Positions 49,174 to 58,086 are shown, counted from the first letter of the stretch. The stretch is 64,000 bases of DNA from DASYTH01 sp035762905 (GCF_035762905.1 NZ_DASUCC010000126.1:1-64000); one strand, 5' to 3'. Numbers and translations: made by a program. The notes: generated from the letters alone by a model not told the origin.

Positions 49174-50349
49174 TTAGTTGGCCACACCCAACCGGCGGGC
49201 CAGATCTCGGAGCCGGCGGGTTTTGCCGCGCTGCATGAGTTCGGCGACGACCTGACGGGGCAGGGTGTGGTAGCGCATCATGTCCGGCGCCATATGTTCG
49301 GCGGCGAGCACGGCATCAAGCGCGCGTTGGTCATTGCCCAGGCGGGTGTGGGCCAGCGCCTGGTCGTAAAGATTTCGGGCACGCGACACGACGGGGAGGC
49401 GGGTGTCCTTCGGCAGCCGATCGGCGGCATTCAGAGCCTCCGCGTAGTTCTCGGTCACCACGCGCACGTCGACGGTCTGCATGGTGACTTGTGAGACGCC
49501 GAACGAGGTCTCGTAGTCGTTGCGATCGGCGCCGATGCGGCGGGCGTACTCCATGGAGGTATTCAGCAGGTCGACCGCGTGATCTTCCTGCATGTTTCGA
49601 CCGGCCGCGCTGGCGGCCATGAGCAACAGATGGCCATACGCCGACAGGTGAGCAGCCGGTACGTCGCCGCTCGGCTCGATCCCGTCGGCCGCGTGCATCG
49701 ACACCGTGAGGGATTCGTCGTAGCGGCCCTGCGTCAGCAATTGATGCGCAACCGAGCTTCGTACCATCGCGGCGAGCAGCGGATCATTTCCACGGCCCGC
49801 GGCATCGACGGCGTTCCGGATCGCGAGCCAGGCAAGATCAGGTTGGCCGAGCCTGGTAGACGTACACCGGGTGACGGTGTAGAGCTGCGCGAGCAGTTCG
49901 TACGCCGTAGGCGAATCCACAGCCCGTGCCGTCGCCCTCAGCTGAGCCAATCCGATGGGCAAGAGCGTGCCAAGAGCTTCAAGGTGGCCACCCCAGTAGC
50001 TACCCCACGCGTAGGTCACCACGCGGGCCGCTTCGTCGAGGCTGGCCGGGTCGCCCTCACCGGTCGCCTCGCCGAGCAGGGAATCAACCGACGTGAGCGC
50101 GTTTCTGATGGCGACCACACCAGAGTTGGGATCGCCGGACGGCATGGACGCGGGCTTGTTCAGCAGCGCTGTCAGGTCAACGTCGAGCGCGCGGGCGATC
50201 CGGTGCAGGCTGCCGATGCTGGCGGTATGGCGCTGGCCCTGCTCCAGCTTGCGGATCAGCGACAGGCTTACGTCGGCGGCCGCTGCGAGATCGGCCTGAG
50301 TCATCCAACCGGCACGCAGCTCGCGGATGCGCTCACCGATGGTAGTCAC
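49174..50349 (-). CDS. XRE-family regulator with TPR-like C-terminus
   Basis: A 391-residue protein. An N-terminal HTH_XRE domain (residues about 4-62: IGERIRELRAGWMTQADLAAAADVSLSLIRKLEQGQR, then LHRIARALDVDLTALL) is followed by a helical solenoid of about 300 residues. This layout is common in actinomycete regulators of morphology and signalling. No flagellar homologue is known to me. The GTG start at 50349 has no strong ribosome site. Third-position GC is lower than in the neighbours. Function is unknown. Confidence 0.88.
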   Translation of the reverse strand: MTTIGERIRELRAGWMTQADLAAAADVSLSLIRKLEQGQRHTASIGSLHRIARALDVDLTALLNKPASMPSGDPNSGVVAIRNALTSVDSLLGEATGEGDPASLDEAARVVTYAWGSYWGGHLEALGTLLPIGLAQLRATARAVDSPTAYELLAQLYTVTRCTSTRLGQPDLAWLAIRNAVDAAGRGNDPLLAAMVRSSVAHQLLTQGRYDESLTVSMHAADGIEPSGDVPAAHLSAYGHLLLMAASAAGRNMQEDHAVDLLNTSMEYARRIGADRNDYETSFGVSQVTMQTVDVRVVTENYAEALNAADRLPKDTRLPVVSRARNLYDQALAHTRLGNDQRALDAVLAAEHMAPDMMRYHTLPRQVVAELMQRGKTRRLRDLARRLGVAN

Positions 50350-50418
50350 GTGGCAACGTTACCCGCCGCATTCGGCAACGCGGCACGTGCGCGCTCGCGC
50401 CGGATGAAGGCCGACCCG

Positions 50419-50670
50419 TTAGGGCGTGGGGGTTTCCGCGGGGCGGTCGGTGCGGTTGGCGTCGGCTTGGATGAGGGTGGGGAGGGGGCGGTGGCGGCGG
50501 TAGTAGTTGATGACGGTGCGGGGGATGGCAAGGAGCACCGCGGCGATGGGAACCGCTATGAGGAAGCGGATGAGGGCGTCGGTGGGGTCCAGGGACTCCG
50601 TGACGAAGGCCTGCCAGAGGGCGGGGCTGGCCATGATCGCGGCGAGGGCGATGGTGGAGAAGCGGAACAT
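50419..50670 (-). CDS. Small membrane protein downstream of flhF
   Basis: An 83-residue protein with two hydrophobic helices (FSTIALAAIMASPALWQAF and ALIRFLIAVPIAAVLLAIP) and a polar tail rich in Arg, Pro and Thr. It starts 11 bp after the flhF-like stop, with AAGGACG upstream, so it is the third gene of the flhA operon. No family is recognised. Confidence 0.65.
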   Translation of the reverse strand: MFRFSTIALAAIMASPALWQAFVTESLDPTDALIRFLIAVPIAAVLLAIPRTVINYYRRHRPLPTLIQADANRTDRPAETPTP

Positions 50671-50681
50671 GGGCGGCGTCC

Positions 50682-52238
50682 TTAGCGGGCGTTGAGGAGG
50701 GCCTGCTTGGGGCCGTCGGGGCCGACCGGGCGGCCGTCGACGAGGAGTACCGGCAGGCCGAGGTCGAGGATCGTGTCGGGCTCGGGGCTGGAGGACGCGG
50801 CGTAGACGGCCATGGCCTGAGCGGTGCCGAGGTCGGCGAGGTGGCGGCGGAGGTCGGGGATCTTGCGGGTGGCGTCGACCACGGAGATCACCGCGTCGGC
50901 GGCGAGGGCGCGGGCGATGGAGCCGGCCCAGGTGCCGCCGTCGGGTTCGGACACCGGGGCGTCGACGACCACGACGATCGGGGCGCCGCTGCCGCGCAGC
51001 TGGCCGGCCAGGACGCCGGCGTGCTCGGGGCCGTAGATGCGCTGGTGGTCGCTGGACACGTCGGGGCCGGCGACGAGCATCCGGTTGGGGGCGATCCGCA
51101 TCCGGCGGCACACCCAGGTGGCGACGTCAAGGGCCCAGGGGAGCTCGCCGGCGATCAGCACGATGCGGCCGGGCAGGGCGACCAGGAGGTTGGACAGGTC
51201 CGAGCCCTCGGGGGTGTGCGGGGCCACCGGGACGGTCACCCGGGTGGGGCTGACCTTCTTGCGCGGAGCGGCGGCGGTGGTCTTGGCCGAGGTCGAGCGG
51301 CTGGCCGCCTTGGTGGCGGGGGTCTTGCCGCCGGCCGGCTTGCGGGCGGCGGCCGCGGTCGGGCCGGCGGCCGGCGGGGCCGGCTCGGGGGTGTGGGCGG
51401 TGGGCGCCGGCTCCGGGGTGGACGCGGCGGGCGGGACGGCGGCGAAGCCGGGCGGCGGCGTGCCGGGACCGTCGGTGGCGAAGACGGGCGCCGGTGCCGG
51501 CGGCCGGTTGGTGCCGAACGCGGACGCCTCGGCGGCGGTCGGCGCGGCGGCCTGGATGCCGGCGAACCCGGAGGCCGAGCCGCCGGCGAGGGCGGGCGCG
51601 GGGACCTGGGCGCTGACGTACCCGGGGAGCTGGGCGCCGGTGAGCGCGGGCACGCGGGGCTGGACCGCGGCGTACCAGGGGGTCGCGGCGCCGGCCAGCG
51701 CGGGCGCGGGGATCTGCGTCGAGGCGCCGGTGAGCGCGGGCACGCGGGGCTGGACCGCGGCGTACGCGGGGGTCGCGGCACCGACCAGCGCGGGCACGGA
51801 GGTGTGCGCGGCGGGTGCGGGGGCCTTGGCGGAGGCCAGCGCGGCGGCGAACGAGGGTGTCGACTCGGCCAGCGCGGTGGCGAACGAGGATGTTGGATCG
51901 GCGAGCGCGGCGGCGAACGTGGGTGTCTGCTCGGCGGCGAACGAGGCTGCCGGCTCGGCCAGCTCGGCGCTGTCGCCGTGGTCGGCCAGGTTGAGCAGCG
52001 CCTCCACCGAGTCCGGTGCCGGAGCGGAGGTGGGCGCGGCAGCGGGGGCCGCGGTGGCGGCCGGCTGGTCGGGTACCTCCACACCGATCTCGAACCACTG
52101 GCGGCCGAAGAAGCCCATGATGCCGCCCCGCTGCAGGCGGTCCGCGGACACGATCCGCGCCTGCGGGCCGTGCTCGGCGTGCACCTGCTCCAGCAACGTC
52201 TCCAGGCTCGGTCCCTCAAGCAGCAATCGCGTAGCCAC
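50682..52238 (-). CDS. flhF: FlhF-like protein with degenerate GTPase domain
   Basis: A 518-residue protein in the flhF position. The N-terminus (SLETLLEQVHAEHGPQARIVSADRLQRGGIMGFFGRQWFEIGVEV) matches the FlhF B domain. An Ala/Pro-rich spacer of about 280 residues has internal repeats (APALAGAATP and PRVPALTGA). The C-terminal domain should be an SRP-type GTPase, but the P-loop G-x4-GK(T/S) is replaced by LPGRIVLIAGELPWALD, and later motifs read IVVVVDAP and SVVDATRKIPDL. It probably does not hydrolyse GTP. No flhG/minD-like gene is present. The 5' end overlaps flhA by 23 bp. Confidence 0.82.
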   Translation of the reverse strand: MATRLLLEGPSLETLLEQVHAEHGPQARIVSADRLQRGGIMGFFGRQWFEIGVEVPDQPAATAAPAAAPTSAPAPDSVEALLNLADHGDSAELAEPAASFAAEQTPTFAAALADPTSSFATALAESTPSFAAALASAKAPAPAAHTSVPALVGAATPAYAAVQPRVPALTGASTQIPAPALAGAATPWYAAVQPRVPALTGAQLPGYVSAQVPAPALAGGSASGFAGIQAAAPTAAEASAFGTNRPPAPAPVFATDGPGTPPPGFAAVPPAASTPEPAPTAHTPEPAPPAAGPTAAAARKPAGGKTPATKAASRSTSAKTTAAAPRKKVSPTRVTVPVAPHTPEGSDLSNLLVALPGRIVLIAGELPWALDVATWVCRRMRIAPNRMLVAGPDVSSDHQRIYGPEHAGVLAGQLRGSGAPIVVVVDAPVSEPDGGTWAGSIARALAADAVISVVDATRKIPDLRRHLADLGTAQAMAVYAASSSPEPDTILDLGLPVLLVDGRPVGPDGPKQALLNAR

Positions 52239-54264
52239 TGTTCACCACTCCGACGGTCTCGATCCGGTGCGTGCCACCGGAAAGCTCGGCATAGGACAGA
52301 ACGGTCAGCCGCGGCAGTGCCACGTGCAGCAGCCGGTAGAGCGGTGCCCGCAACCGCGGCGAGCACACCAGGATCGGGCTCAGGCCGCGTTCCTCGGCCT
52401 GTGCGGCCAGCGCCGACACCTCGCCGATCACGGCCTCGGCGTGCGCCGGGTCCAGCACCACCTGGGCGCCGGCATCGGTGATCCGCAGACCTTCCAACAT
52501 CGCGTGCTCGATCCGCGGATCCAGGGTGATCACCGGCAGCATGCCGTCGGTGGCCACCCGGGCGGCGATCGCCGGACCCAGCTCGGCGCGGGCGGCCTCG
52601 ACCAGCCGGTCCAGGTCGGTCCCGCTCTTCGCGGCCGTGGACAGCGCCTCGTAGATGCGCACCAGGTCGCGAATGGACACACCCTCGTCGAGCAGGCGGT
52701 GCAGCACCCGCTGCACCTCGCCCAGGCTGAGCGTGCCCGGGGTCAGTTCCTCGACCACCACCGGATGCGTGCGCCGGACCACGTCGGTCAGCGCCCGCAC
52801 GTCCTCGCGGCCGAGCAGCCGGCTGGCGTGCGTCCTTGTCACCTCGGCCAGGTGGGTGACCACGACGGACGCCCGGTCGATCACGGTCGCGCCGGTCAGC
52901 TCGGCCTGGTGCCGCAGCTCCGCCGGCACCCACTTGCCGGCGAGGCCGAACACCGGCTCGGTGCCGGCCCGGCCGGGCAGCGACTCGATGCCCTCGCCGA
53001 TGGCCAGCACGGTGCCCGGTGGGGCGAACCCGGTGGCCACGTCCGATCCGCTGATCCGGATCACGTAGGTGGACAGCGGCAGCATGAGGTCGTCGCGGGT
53101 GCGCACCGGCGGCATGACGATGCCCAGGTCCAGGGCCATCTTGCGGCGCAGTGCGCGCACCCGGTCCAGCAGGTCCCCGCCCGCGGTGTCGACCAGGTCG
53201 ACCAGATCGGTGGCCAGCGCCAGCTCCAGCGGGTCCACCCGCATCTCGGCGAGCAGCGTGTCGCCGGCGTCCGGCTGCGCGGCCTCGGCCGCCGCCTTCG
53301 TCTCGGCCGCGTCGGCCGCGGCCGCGGTCCGGCCGATCCGCTGGCTCATCAGCAGCACCCCGCCGCCGACCAGCAGGAACGGCAGGATCGGCAGCCCGGG
53401 CAGCAGCCCGAGCAGCACGATCGCGGCACCGCCGATCTGCAGCGCCTTGCGACTCGCGCCGAACTGGGTGGCGACCTGCGAGCCGATGTCGCCGTCGGTG
53501 CCGGACCGGGTCACGATCAACCCGGTGGCCACGGACAGCAGCAGCGCCGGAATCTGGGAGACCAGGCCGTCGCCGACGGTCAGCAGGCTGTAGACGTTGA
53601 TGGACTCCATCGGGGACAGTCCACGCTGGATCATGCCCACGGTGAAGCCGCCGACCAGGTTGATCAGCGTGATCACCACGGCCGCGATCGCGTCGCCCTT
53701 GACGAACTTGGATGCGCCGTCCATCGCGCCGTAGAAGTCGGCCTCGGCGGTGACCTCGGCGCGCCGGCGCCGGGCCTCGCTCTCGTCGATCAGCCCGGCG
53801 TTGAGGTCCGCGTCGATCGCCATCTGCTTGCCCGGCATGGCGTCCAACGTGAACCGGGCGCCGACCTCCGCGACGCGGCCGGCGCCGTTGGTGATCACGA
53901 CGAACTGGATGACGATGAGAATGAAGAACACGACCAGGCCGACCACGAGGGATCCGCCCACCACGAAGTGTCCGAACGCGCCGATCACCGCGCCGGCGTC
54001 GCCGTCCAGCAGCACCAGCCTGGTCGCACTGATGTTCAGGGCCAGCCGGAACAGCGTGGCGAGCAGCAGTATGGCGGGGAACACCGAGAAGTCCAGCGGC
54101 CGGCGCACGTACATGCTGATCAGCACGACCAGCAGGGCCAGCGCGATGTTGATCACGATGAGCAGGTCGAGCAGGAAGGTCGGCATCGGCAGGACCATCA
54201 AAACGATGATCATGATGACGCCGGCCGGCACGGCGAACTGGCTCAGCCGCTTAGTCACGGTCAC
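52216..54264 (-). CDS. flhA: Flagellar export gate protein FlhA
   Basis: A 682-residue protein. The N-terminal half has eight hydrophobic helices, with the FHIPEP-family block SVFPAILLLATLFRLALNISATRLVLL and GDAIAAVVITLINLVGGFTVGMIQRG between them. The cytoplasmic half (about 340-682) has LPLSTYVIRISGSDVA and ERGLSPILVCSPRLRAPLYRLL. FlhA forms the nonameric ring that docks substrates and chaperones. The start is GTG 54264 (ATG-less region, weak ribosome site). It is driven by the FliA-type promoter at 54338-54363. Confidence 0.96.
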   Translation of the reverse strand: MTVTKRLSQFAVPAGVIMIIVLMVLPMPTFLLDLLIVINIALALLVVLISMYVRRPLDFSVFPAILLLATLFRLALNISATRLVLLDGDAGAVIGAFGHFVVGGSLVVGLVVFFILIVIQFVVITNGAGRVAEVGARFTLDAMPGKQMAIDADLNAGLIDESEARRRRAEVTAEADFYGAMDGASKFVKGDAIAAVVITLINLVGGFTVGMIQRGLSPMESINVYSLLTVGDGLVSQIPALLLSVATGLIVTRSGTDGDIGSQVATQFGASRKALQIGGAAIVLLGLLPGLPILPFLLVGGGVLLMSQRIGRTAAAADAAETKAAAEAAQPDAGDTLLAEMRVDPLELALATDLVDLVDTAGGDLLDRVRALRRKMALDLGIVMPPVRTRDDLMLPLSTYVIRISGSDVATGFAPPGTVLAIGEGIESLPGRAGTEPVFGLAGKWVPAELRHQAELTGATVIDRASVVVTHLAEVTRTHASRLLGREDVRALTDVVRRTHPVVVEELTPGTLSLGEVQRVLHRLLDEGVSIRDLVRIYEALSTAAKSGTDLDRLVEAARAELGPAIAARVATDGMLPVITLDPRIEHAMLEGLRITDAGAQVVLDPAHAEAVIGEVSALAAQAEERGLSPILVCSPRLRAPLYRLLHVALPRLTVLSYAELSGGTHRIETVGVVNSGYAIAA

Positions 54265-54329
54265 CCCGACGGGTTCGTAGGACGTGGCCGGTCCGTGGCC
54301 TCGAGCGCCTTCCTGGCAAGGTCGTAACG

Positions 54330-54366
54330 ACCCTCAGATCGGCCTGTCCCGGTCGGTTCTGAGGGT
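54330..54366 (-). promoter_or_regulatory. FliA-type promoter of flhA-flhF within a hairpin
   Basis: On the minus strand CTCAG (54363-54359), 15 bp, GCCGAT (54343-54338). The -35 forms part of one arm of a perfect 9-bp inverted repeat (ACCCTCAGA 54330-54338 with TCTGAGGGT 54358-54366, loop 19 nt). It lies 15 bp beyond the stop of the cheX-like gene, so the hairpin may terminate the che operon while serving as the flhA promoter. Confidence 0.78.
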
Positions 54367-54380
54367 TTTCGTCCGGCCGC

Positions 54381-54854
54381 CTACAGCGGGACCACCAGCG
54401 AGAACGTCCCACTGCCGTAGCCCGCGACGTCCACCGACAGATCGAGCCGGTTGCCCAGCGCCACCAGCTGGGCCCGGACGTCGGTGGGGATGTCGCCGGC
54501 GGACAGGTGCACCTTGTGCAGTTTGACGCGCTTGCCGGTCTTGCTGAACAGGCCGGTGAGCACGTTGCAGACCTCGGTGAGGTTGTCCCCGAGCATGGAG
54601 CTCAGCTCACCGTCCTCCACGGCGGCCTCGGCCCCGCCGGGCGGGACCAGACCGATCGCGGCCGCGATGTTGGCCGCGAGCGGGAGGTCGAAGCCGATCA
54701 GCCCGGCCAGGGCGAGGCTGTCGTGCACGAACACCGCCACGACCGGGATGGACTCCCCGGCCGGCGGGTCCTCCAGCGCGACGGTGACCTCCCGGCCGAG
54801 CAGATCGCTCAGGGTTTCCCGCACCTGAAGGGGTGCGGGCAGTTGGTCCGCCAT
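54381..54854 (-). CDS. CheX-like phosphatase-family protein
   Basis: A 157-residue protein related to CheX/CheC. The signature DNLTEVCNVLTGLF contains ExxN (Glu, Asn), the catalytic pair of CheY-P phosphatases. Strand pattern (IPVVAVFVHDSLALAGLIGFDLPLA and GTFSLVVPL) supports the fold. It lies 4 bp after a cheY gene and may dephosphorylate its product. It is less similar to CheX than the protein at 55239-55697. Confidence 0.72.
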   Translation of the reverse strand: MADQLPAPLQVRETLSDLLGREVTVALEDPPAGESIPVVAVFVHDSLALAGLIGFDLPLAANIAAAIGLVPPGGAEAAVEDGELSSMLGDNLTEVCNVLTGLFSKTGKRVKLHKVHLSAGDIPTDVRAQLVALGNRLDLSVDVAGYGSGTFSLVVPL

Positions 54855-54858
54855 GCCG

Positions 54859-55221
54859 TCACCCTAGAAGGGATCCGAGCTGCTCGCGAAAGATGTCAGC
54901 CGTGAAGGGCTTCGTGATGAGGAACAGCGCGCCGCCATCGGAGGCGATCGTGGCCATTTCCTCAGAGCTTTCCGAGGTGATGAAGCCGAACGGAACCGTG
55001 TTGCCGCCGGCGCGCAGCGCGCGGAGCAACTCGATGCCGGTCATCCCCGGCATGTTCCAGTCGGACAGCACCAAGTCGGGCTTCTCGCTGGCCACCGTCT
55101 CGTGCGCCGACGTGCCGTCGTTCGCCTCGACGATGTCGTGGTCGCCGAACCCCGCCTGGCGGAGCGTTCGGATGACGATCTGCCGCATCACCCGGCTGTC
55201 GTCGGCCACGAGGATCTTCAT
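54859..55221 (-). CDS. CheY-like single-domain response regulator (first copy)
   Basis: A 120-residue receiver domain with acidic pocket VADDSR, phospho-acceptor Asp54 in LVLSDWNMPGMTG, Thr/Ser in FITSESS and Lys in LITKPFT. It has no output domain and presumably docks to the motor or to another target. It is the fifth gene of the cheB operon, between the two CheX-type genes. ATG 55221 is chosen since the domain begins there. Confidence 0.93.
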   Translation of the reverse strand: MKILVADDSRVMRQIVIRTLRQAGFGDHDIVEANDGTSAHETVASEKPDLVLSDWNMPGMTGIELLRALRAGGNTVPFGFITSESSEEMATIASDGGALFLITKPFTADIFREQLGSLLG

Positions 55222-55238
55222 GGTTTGGTCCTTTCGGG

Positions 55239-55697
55239 TCAGTTGTTGCGGCTGACGAGCAGCGTCACGTTGAACGGGTTGCCGCGCCAGGTGACCATCG
55301 TGCGGCACACCTCGGTGGTGCCCGGCCACTGCTGCTGCTTGGTGCCGGCCACGGTCGGAAGCGACATGGTGGACGGGGCCGGCAGCATGCTCTTCACGTT
55401 GCCGCCGAGCACGTTGGCCAGCTCGCCGAGCGCGTCGCCGATCTCGTCGTCGGTGACCTCCTCGGACGGCATGGCGAACAGCGCGGAGGCGACGTCCCGG
55501 GACGCCTCCTGCGAGCAGGAGACCACCACGTGGCCCTCGTAGGCGCCGACGATGCCGACCGAAGCGGACAGTTCGGAGGTGTCATCGCTCTGTCCGGAGT
55601 GGATGACCAGCTCGTTGCCGCCATCCAGGAACGCGACCCACACCTGCTCGGCGATCCCGTCCAGATCGACCGCAGTGGGCAGAACTTCAACACTCAT
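55239..55697 (-). CDS. cheX: CheX-type CheY-P phosphatase
   Basis: A 152-residue protein with the CheX core: EVTDDEIGDALGELANVLGGNVKSMLP, in which ELAN is the ExxN catalytic motif. The preceding VGIVGAYEGHVVVSCSQEASRDVASALF fits the family dimer strands. It accelerates CheY-P hydrolysis. It overlaps the upstream cheY by 4 bp and sits between two cheY genes. Confidence 0.88.
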   Translation of the reverse strand: MSVEVLPTAVDLDGIAEQVWVAFLDGGNELVIHSGQSDDTSELSASVGIVGAYEGHVVVSCSQEASRDVASALFAMPSEEVTDDEIGDALGELANVLGGNVKSMLPAPSTMSLPTVAGTKQQQWPGTTEVCRTMVTWRGNPFNVTLLVSRNN

Positions 55698-56080
55698 GAG
55701 AGAACTCCAACCGGCACCAGGCCCAGCAGGGCCAGCTTGTCGAGCATTCCGTCCTTTGTGAACGGTTTGATTACGTATTCATGTGCACCCGAGGCGAGGG
55801 CGCGCACGATCTGGCTGTGCTCGCTCTCGGTGGTGACCATCACCAGGGTGATGTTCCGCCATTCGGGACGCTTGCGGACCTCGACCACGAACTCGAGGCC
55901 GTTCATCTCCGGCATGTTCCAGTCGATCAGCGCAAGCTCGGGAACGGTCTCGCAACCGTCCAGAACCTCAAGCGCCTCTTTGCCGTGGCCGGCCTCGAGC
56001 ACATCGAAGCCGAGCTCTTCCAGGAACTTCCGCAGGATCCTGCGCATCGCCCGGGAGTCGTCGATCACAATCCCTAGCAT
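55694..56080 (-). CDS. cheY: CheY-like single-domain response regulator (second copy)
   Basis: A 128-residue receiver with VIDDSR, phospho-acceptor Asp53 in LALIDWNMPEMNG, VMVTTES and Lys in YVIKPFT. It lies directly after cheR, overlapping it by 7 bp, and before cheX. The immediate coupling to cheR and cheX makes this copy the likelier classical CheY, but both copies retain all phosphotransfer residues. Confidence 0.93.
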   Translation of the reverse strand: MLGIVIDDSRAMRRILRKFLEELGFDVLEAGHGKEALEVLDGCETVPELALIDWNMPEMNGLEFVVEVRKRPEWRNITLVMVTTESEHSQIVRALASGAHEYVIKPFTKDGMLDKLALLGLVPVGVLS

Positions 56081-56931
56081 GCTTTCACCTCTTTCACCGG
56101 TAGCAGGTCAATGGCGGGCGCACGGTAGATGGCCGTTCGCCCAACGGGAACTCGTTCGAAGTCGGACTCGATGCCCACCGTGGTCTCGGCCGCACCGAGC
56201 TGGAGCCAGCCGCCCGGGCGGAGCACCTTCCTGATGCGGTCGAGCACCTGGGCCTTGGTCTCCGGCGCGAAGTAGATGAGCACGTTGCGCAGGTACACCA
56301 CGTCGAACGGAACCATCAGGGGAAAAGGGTGCGCGAGGTTGAGCTGCTCGACGGTCACCCGCTGTTTGATCCGGTCGATCACGTGCCAGTCGGTGCCGAC
56401 CCGTTCGAAGTACTCGACCAGATCGCCGACCGGGAGGCCACGGTTGATCTCCAGCTGGTTGTAGGTCGCGCGCCGGGTCCGCTCCACCATCTCCATGGAG
56501 ATGTCGGTGGCGAAGACCTCGTACTCCTGCTCCGGCGGCAGCGCCTTGTCCAGCTGCATCGCGATGCTGTACGGCTCCTGCCCGCTCGAGCTGGCCGCTG
56601 ACCAGACCCGGATGGGCCGCTTCGTGATGTTCTGCATCAGGGTGGGGATCACCAGGTTGGTCAGCGCGGAGAACGGTTCCCGGTCCCGGAACCACGAGGT
56701 CTCGTTGATCGTGAGCGCCTCGATGATCTGCTTGCGCAGCGCGTACGAGCCGTTCTCCCGGACCTTCGCGGCGGCGGTGATGAACTCGCCGACCGTCTCA
56801 TAACCACCCTTGGTGGCCAACGGTTTGAGCCGCGACTCCACCAGGTATTCCTTGCCGGAAGCCAGAACGATCGCTGCTTCCTTTTGCATCAGCTCCGCAA
56901 CGAAGTTGAAGTGCTGAAAGGTTAGTTCCAC
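56074..56931 (-). CDS. cheR: Chemoreceptor methyltransferase CheR
   Basis: A 285-residue SAM-dependent methyltransferase with the CheR N-terminal helical domain (FVAELMQKEAAIVLASGKEYLVESRL) and catalytic domain: ETSWFRDREPFSAL, IRVWSAASSSGQEPYSIAM (SAM-binding), FDVVYLRNVLIYFAPETKAQVLDRI. It methylates glutamates on the MCP. It overlaps cheB upstream and cheY downstream. Confidence 0.96.
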   Translation of the reverse strand: MELTFQHFNFVAELMQKEAAIVLASGKEYLVESRLKPLATKGGYETVGEFITAAAKVRENGSYALRKQIIEALTINETSWFRDREPFSALTNLVIPTLMQNITKRPIRVWSAASSSGQEPYSIAMQLDKALPPEQEYEVFATDISMEMVERTRRATYNQLEINRGLPVGDLVEYFERVGTDWHVIDRIKQRVTVEQLNLAHPFPLMVPFDVVYLRNVLIYFAPETKAQVLDRIRKVLRPGGWLQLGAAETTVGIESDFERVPVGRTAIYRAPAIDLLPVKEVKAC

Positions 56932-58010
56932 GTTGACACCTCCGCAGCCGGCGCCGCCCCGCGGCGGGTGACCAGCGCCGTGATGTTGTTCGCCATCTCG
57001 CCAATGGGGAGCACGGCGTCGGCCAGGCCCGCATCGGCGACCACTCCCGGCATGCCCCAGACCACCGAGGTCTGTTCGTCCTGGACGATCACCCGGGCAC
57101 CGCCGGCGGCGAGCGCCTCGCTTCCGCGCTTACCGTCCTGACCCATTCCGGTCAGGACAACGCCGAGAACCGCGCCTCCGAAGATCTTGGCGGCCGAGCG
57201 GAACAACACGTCGGCGGCTGGCCGGCAGTGGTTCTCCTTCGGACCGTCATGCAGCTTGGTGCGCAGTTGACCGCCCACCCGGACCACCTCGAGATGGTGG
57301 TCGCCCGGGGCGATGTAGACCCGTCCGGGCAGGACGGGCTCGTTGTTCTTGGCCTCGGCCACCCGCAGCTGGCTGGTCACGTCGATGCGCTTGGCCAGCA
57401 TGTCGGTGAACACCGGCGGCATGTGCTGCACGACGAGGACCGGCACCGGCAGCGAGCCCGGCAGGCAGGTCAGAACGGTGCGCAGCGCTTCCGGCCCACC
57501 GGTGGACGCGGCGATGACCACGGCCTGGATCGCCTCGGTGCTCGCCTCCGGGCGGGTGGGGGCGCCGCGGCGCGGCGCCGGCTTCGCCGGACGCATCCGG
57601 GGCAGCGGCCGCGCGGTCAGCGCGTGGATCCGCGGGATCAGCTGCTCGCGCACGCTGGCAAGGGATTCGGCGAAGCTGCCGACGTTGGCCGGCTTGGTGA
57701 CGTAGTCCGACGCGCCCGCGGCCAGCGCGGCCAGGGTGGCGTCCGCCCCCACGCTGGTCAGCGTGGAGAACATGATCACCGGAAGTTTGGGGTTGGTCTT
57801 GCGCAGCTCGCGGACGGTGCTGACGCCGTCGAGGACGGGCATCTCGACGTCCAGGGTCACCAGATCGGGCTGCAGCCGCTGGATCTTCTCCAGGGCGATC
57901 TTGCCGTTGGGAGCGGTGCCGATCACGCGGATACCGGGATCTGAGCTGAGTACGTCGGTGACGAGGCGGCGGATCACCGTCGAGTCGTCAACCACCAGTA
58001 CCGAGATCAC
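56922..58010 (-). CDS. cheB: Chemoreceptor methylesterase CheB
   Basis: A 362-residue two-domain protein. The receiver has Asp54 in LVTLDVEMPVLDG. The methylesterase domain (about 160-350) has the triad Ser169 in IAASTGGPEAL, His196 in LVVQHMPPVF and Asp292 in VLTGMGQDG. It removes methyl groups from the MCP once phosphorylated by CheA. GTG 58010 follows GGGAGG. It heads the cheB-cheR-cheY-cheX-cheY-cheX-like operon. Confidence 0.97.
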   Translation of the reverse strand: MISVLVVDDSTVIRRLVTDVLSSDPGIRVIGTAPNGKIALEKIQRLQPDLVTLDVEMPVLDGVSTVRELRKTNPKLPVIMFSTLTSVGADATLAALAAGASDYVTKPANVGSFAESLASVREQLIPRIHALTARPLPRMRPAKPAPRRGAPTRPEASTEAIQAVVIAASTGGPEALRTVLTCLPGSLPVPVLVVQHMPPVFTDMLAKRIDVTSQLRVAEAKNNEPVLPGRVYIAPGDHHLEVVRVGGQLRTKLHDGPKENHCRPAADVLFRSAAKIFGGAVLGVVLTGMGQDGKRGSEALAAGGARVIVQDEQTSVVWGMPGVVADAGLADAVLPIGEMANNITALVTRRGAAPAAEVSTWN

Positions 58011-58060
58011 GCGGCCTCCCTGGGTGGCGGCGAAGGCTTGTCCTTCGCAACACCAGCAGG

Positions 58061-58086
58061 ATCGGCCGCCGGCTCCCTGGCCTGAG
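58061..58086 (-). promoter_or_regulatory. FliA-type promoter of the cheB operon
   Basis: On the minus strand CTCAG (58086-58082), 15 bp, GCCGAT (58066-58061), 51 bp before the cheB start. Confidence 0.8.

Noticed and set aside
54330..54366. Plus-strand intrinsic terminator (hairpin followed by TTTTC)
   Set aside because: No plus-strand gene lies upstream; the hairpin is better explained as part of the flhA promoter and che operon end on the minus strand.
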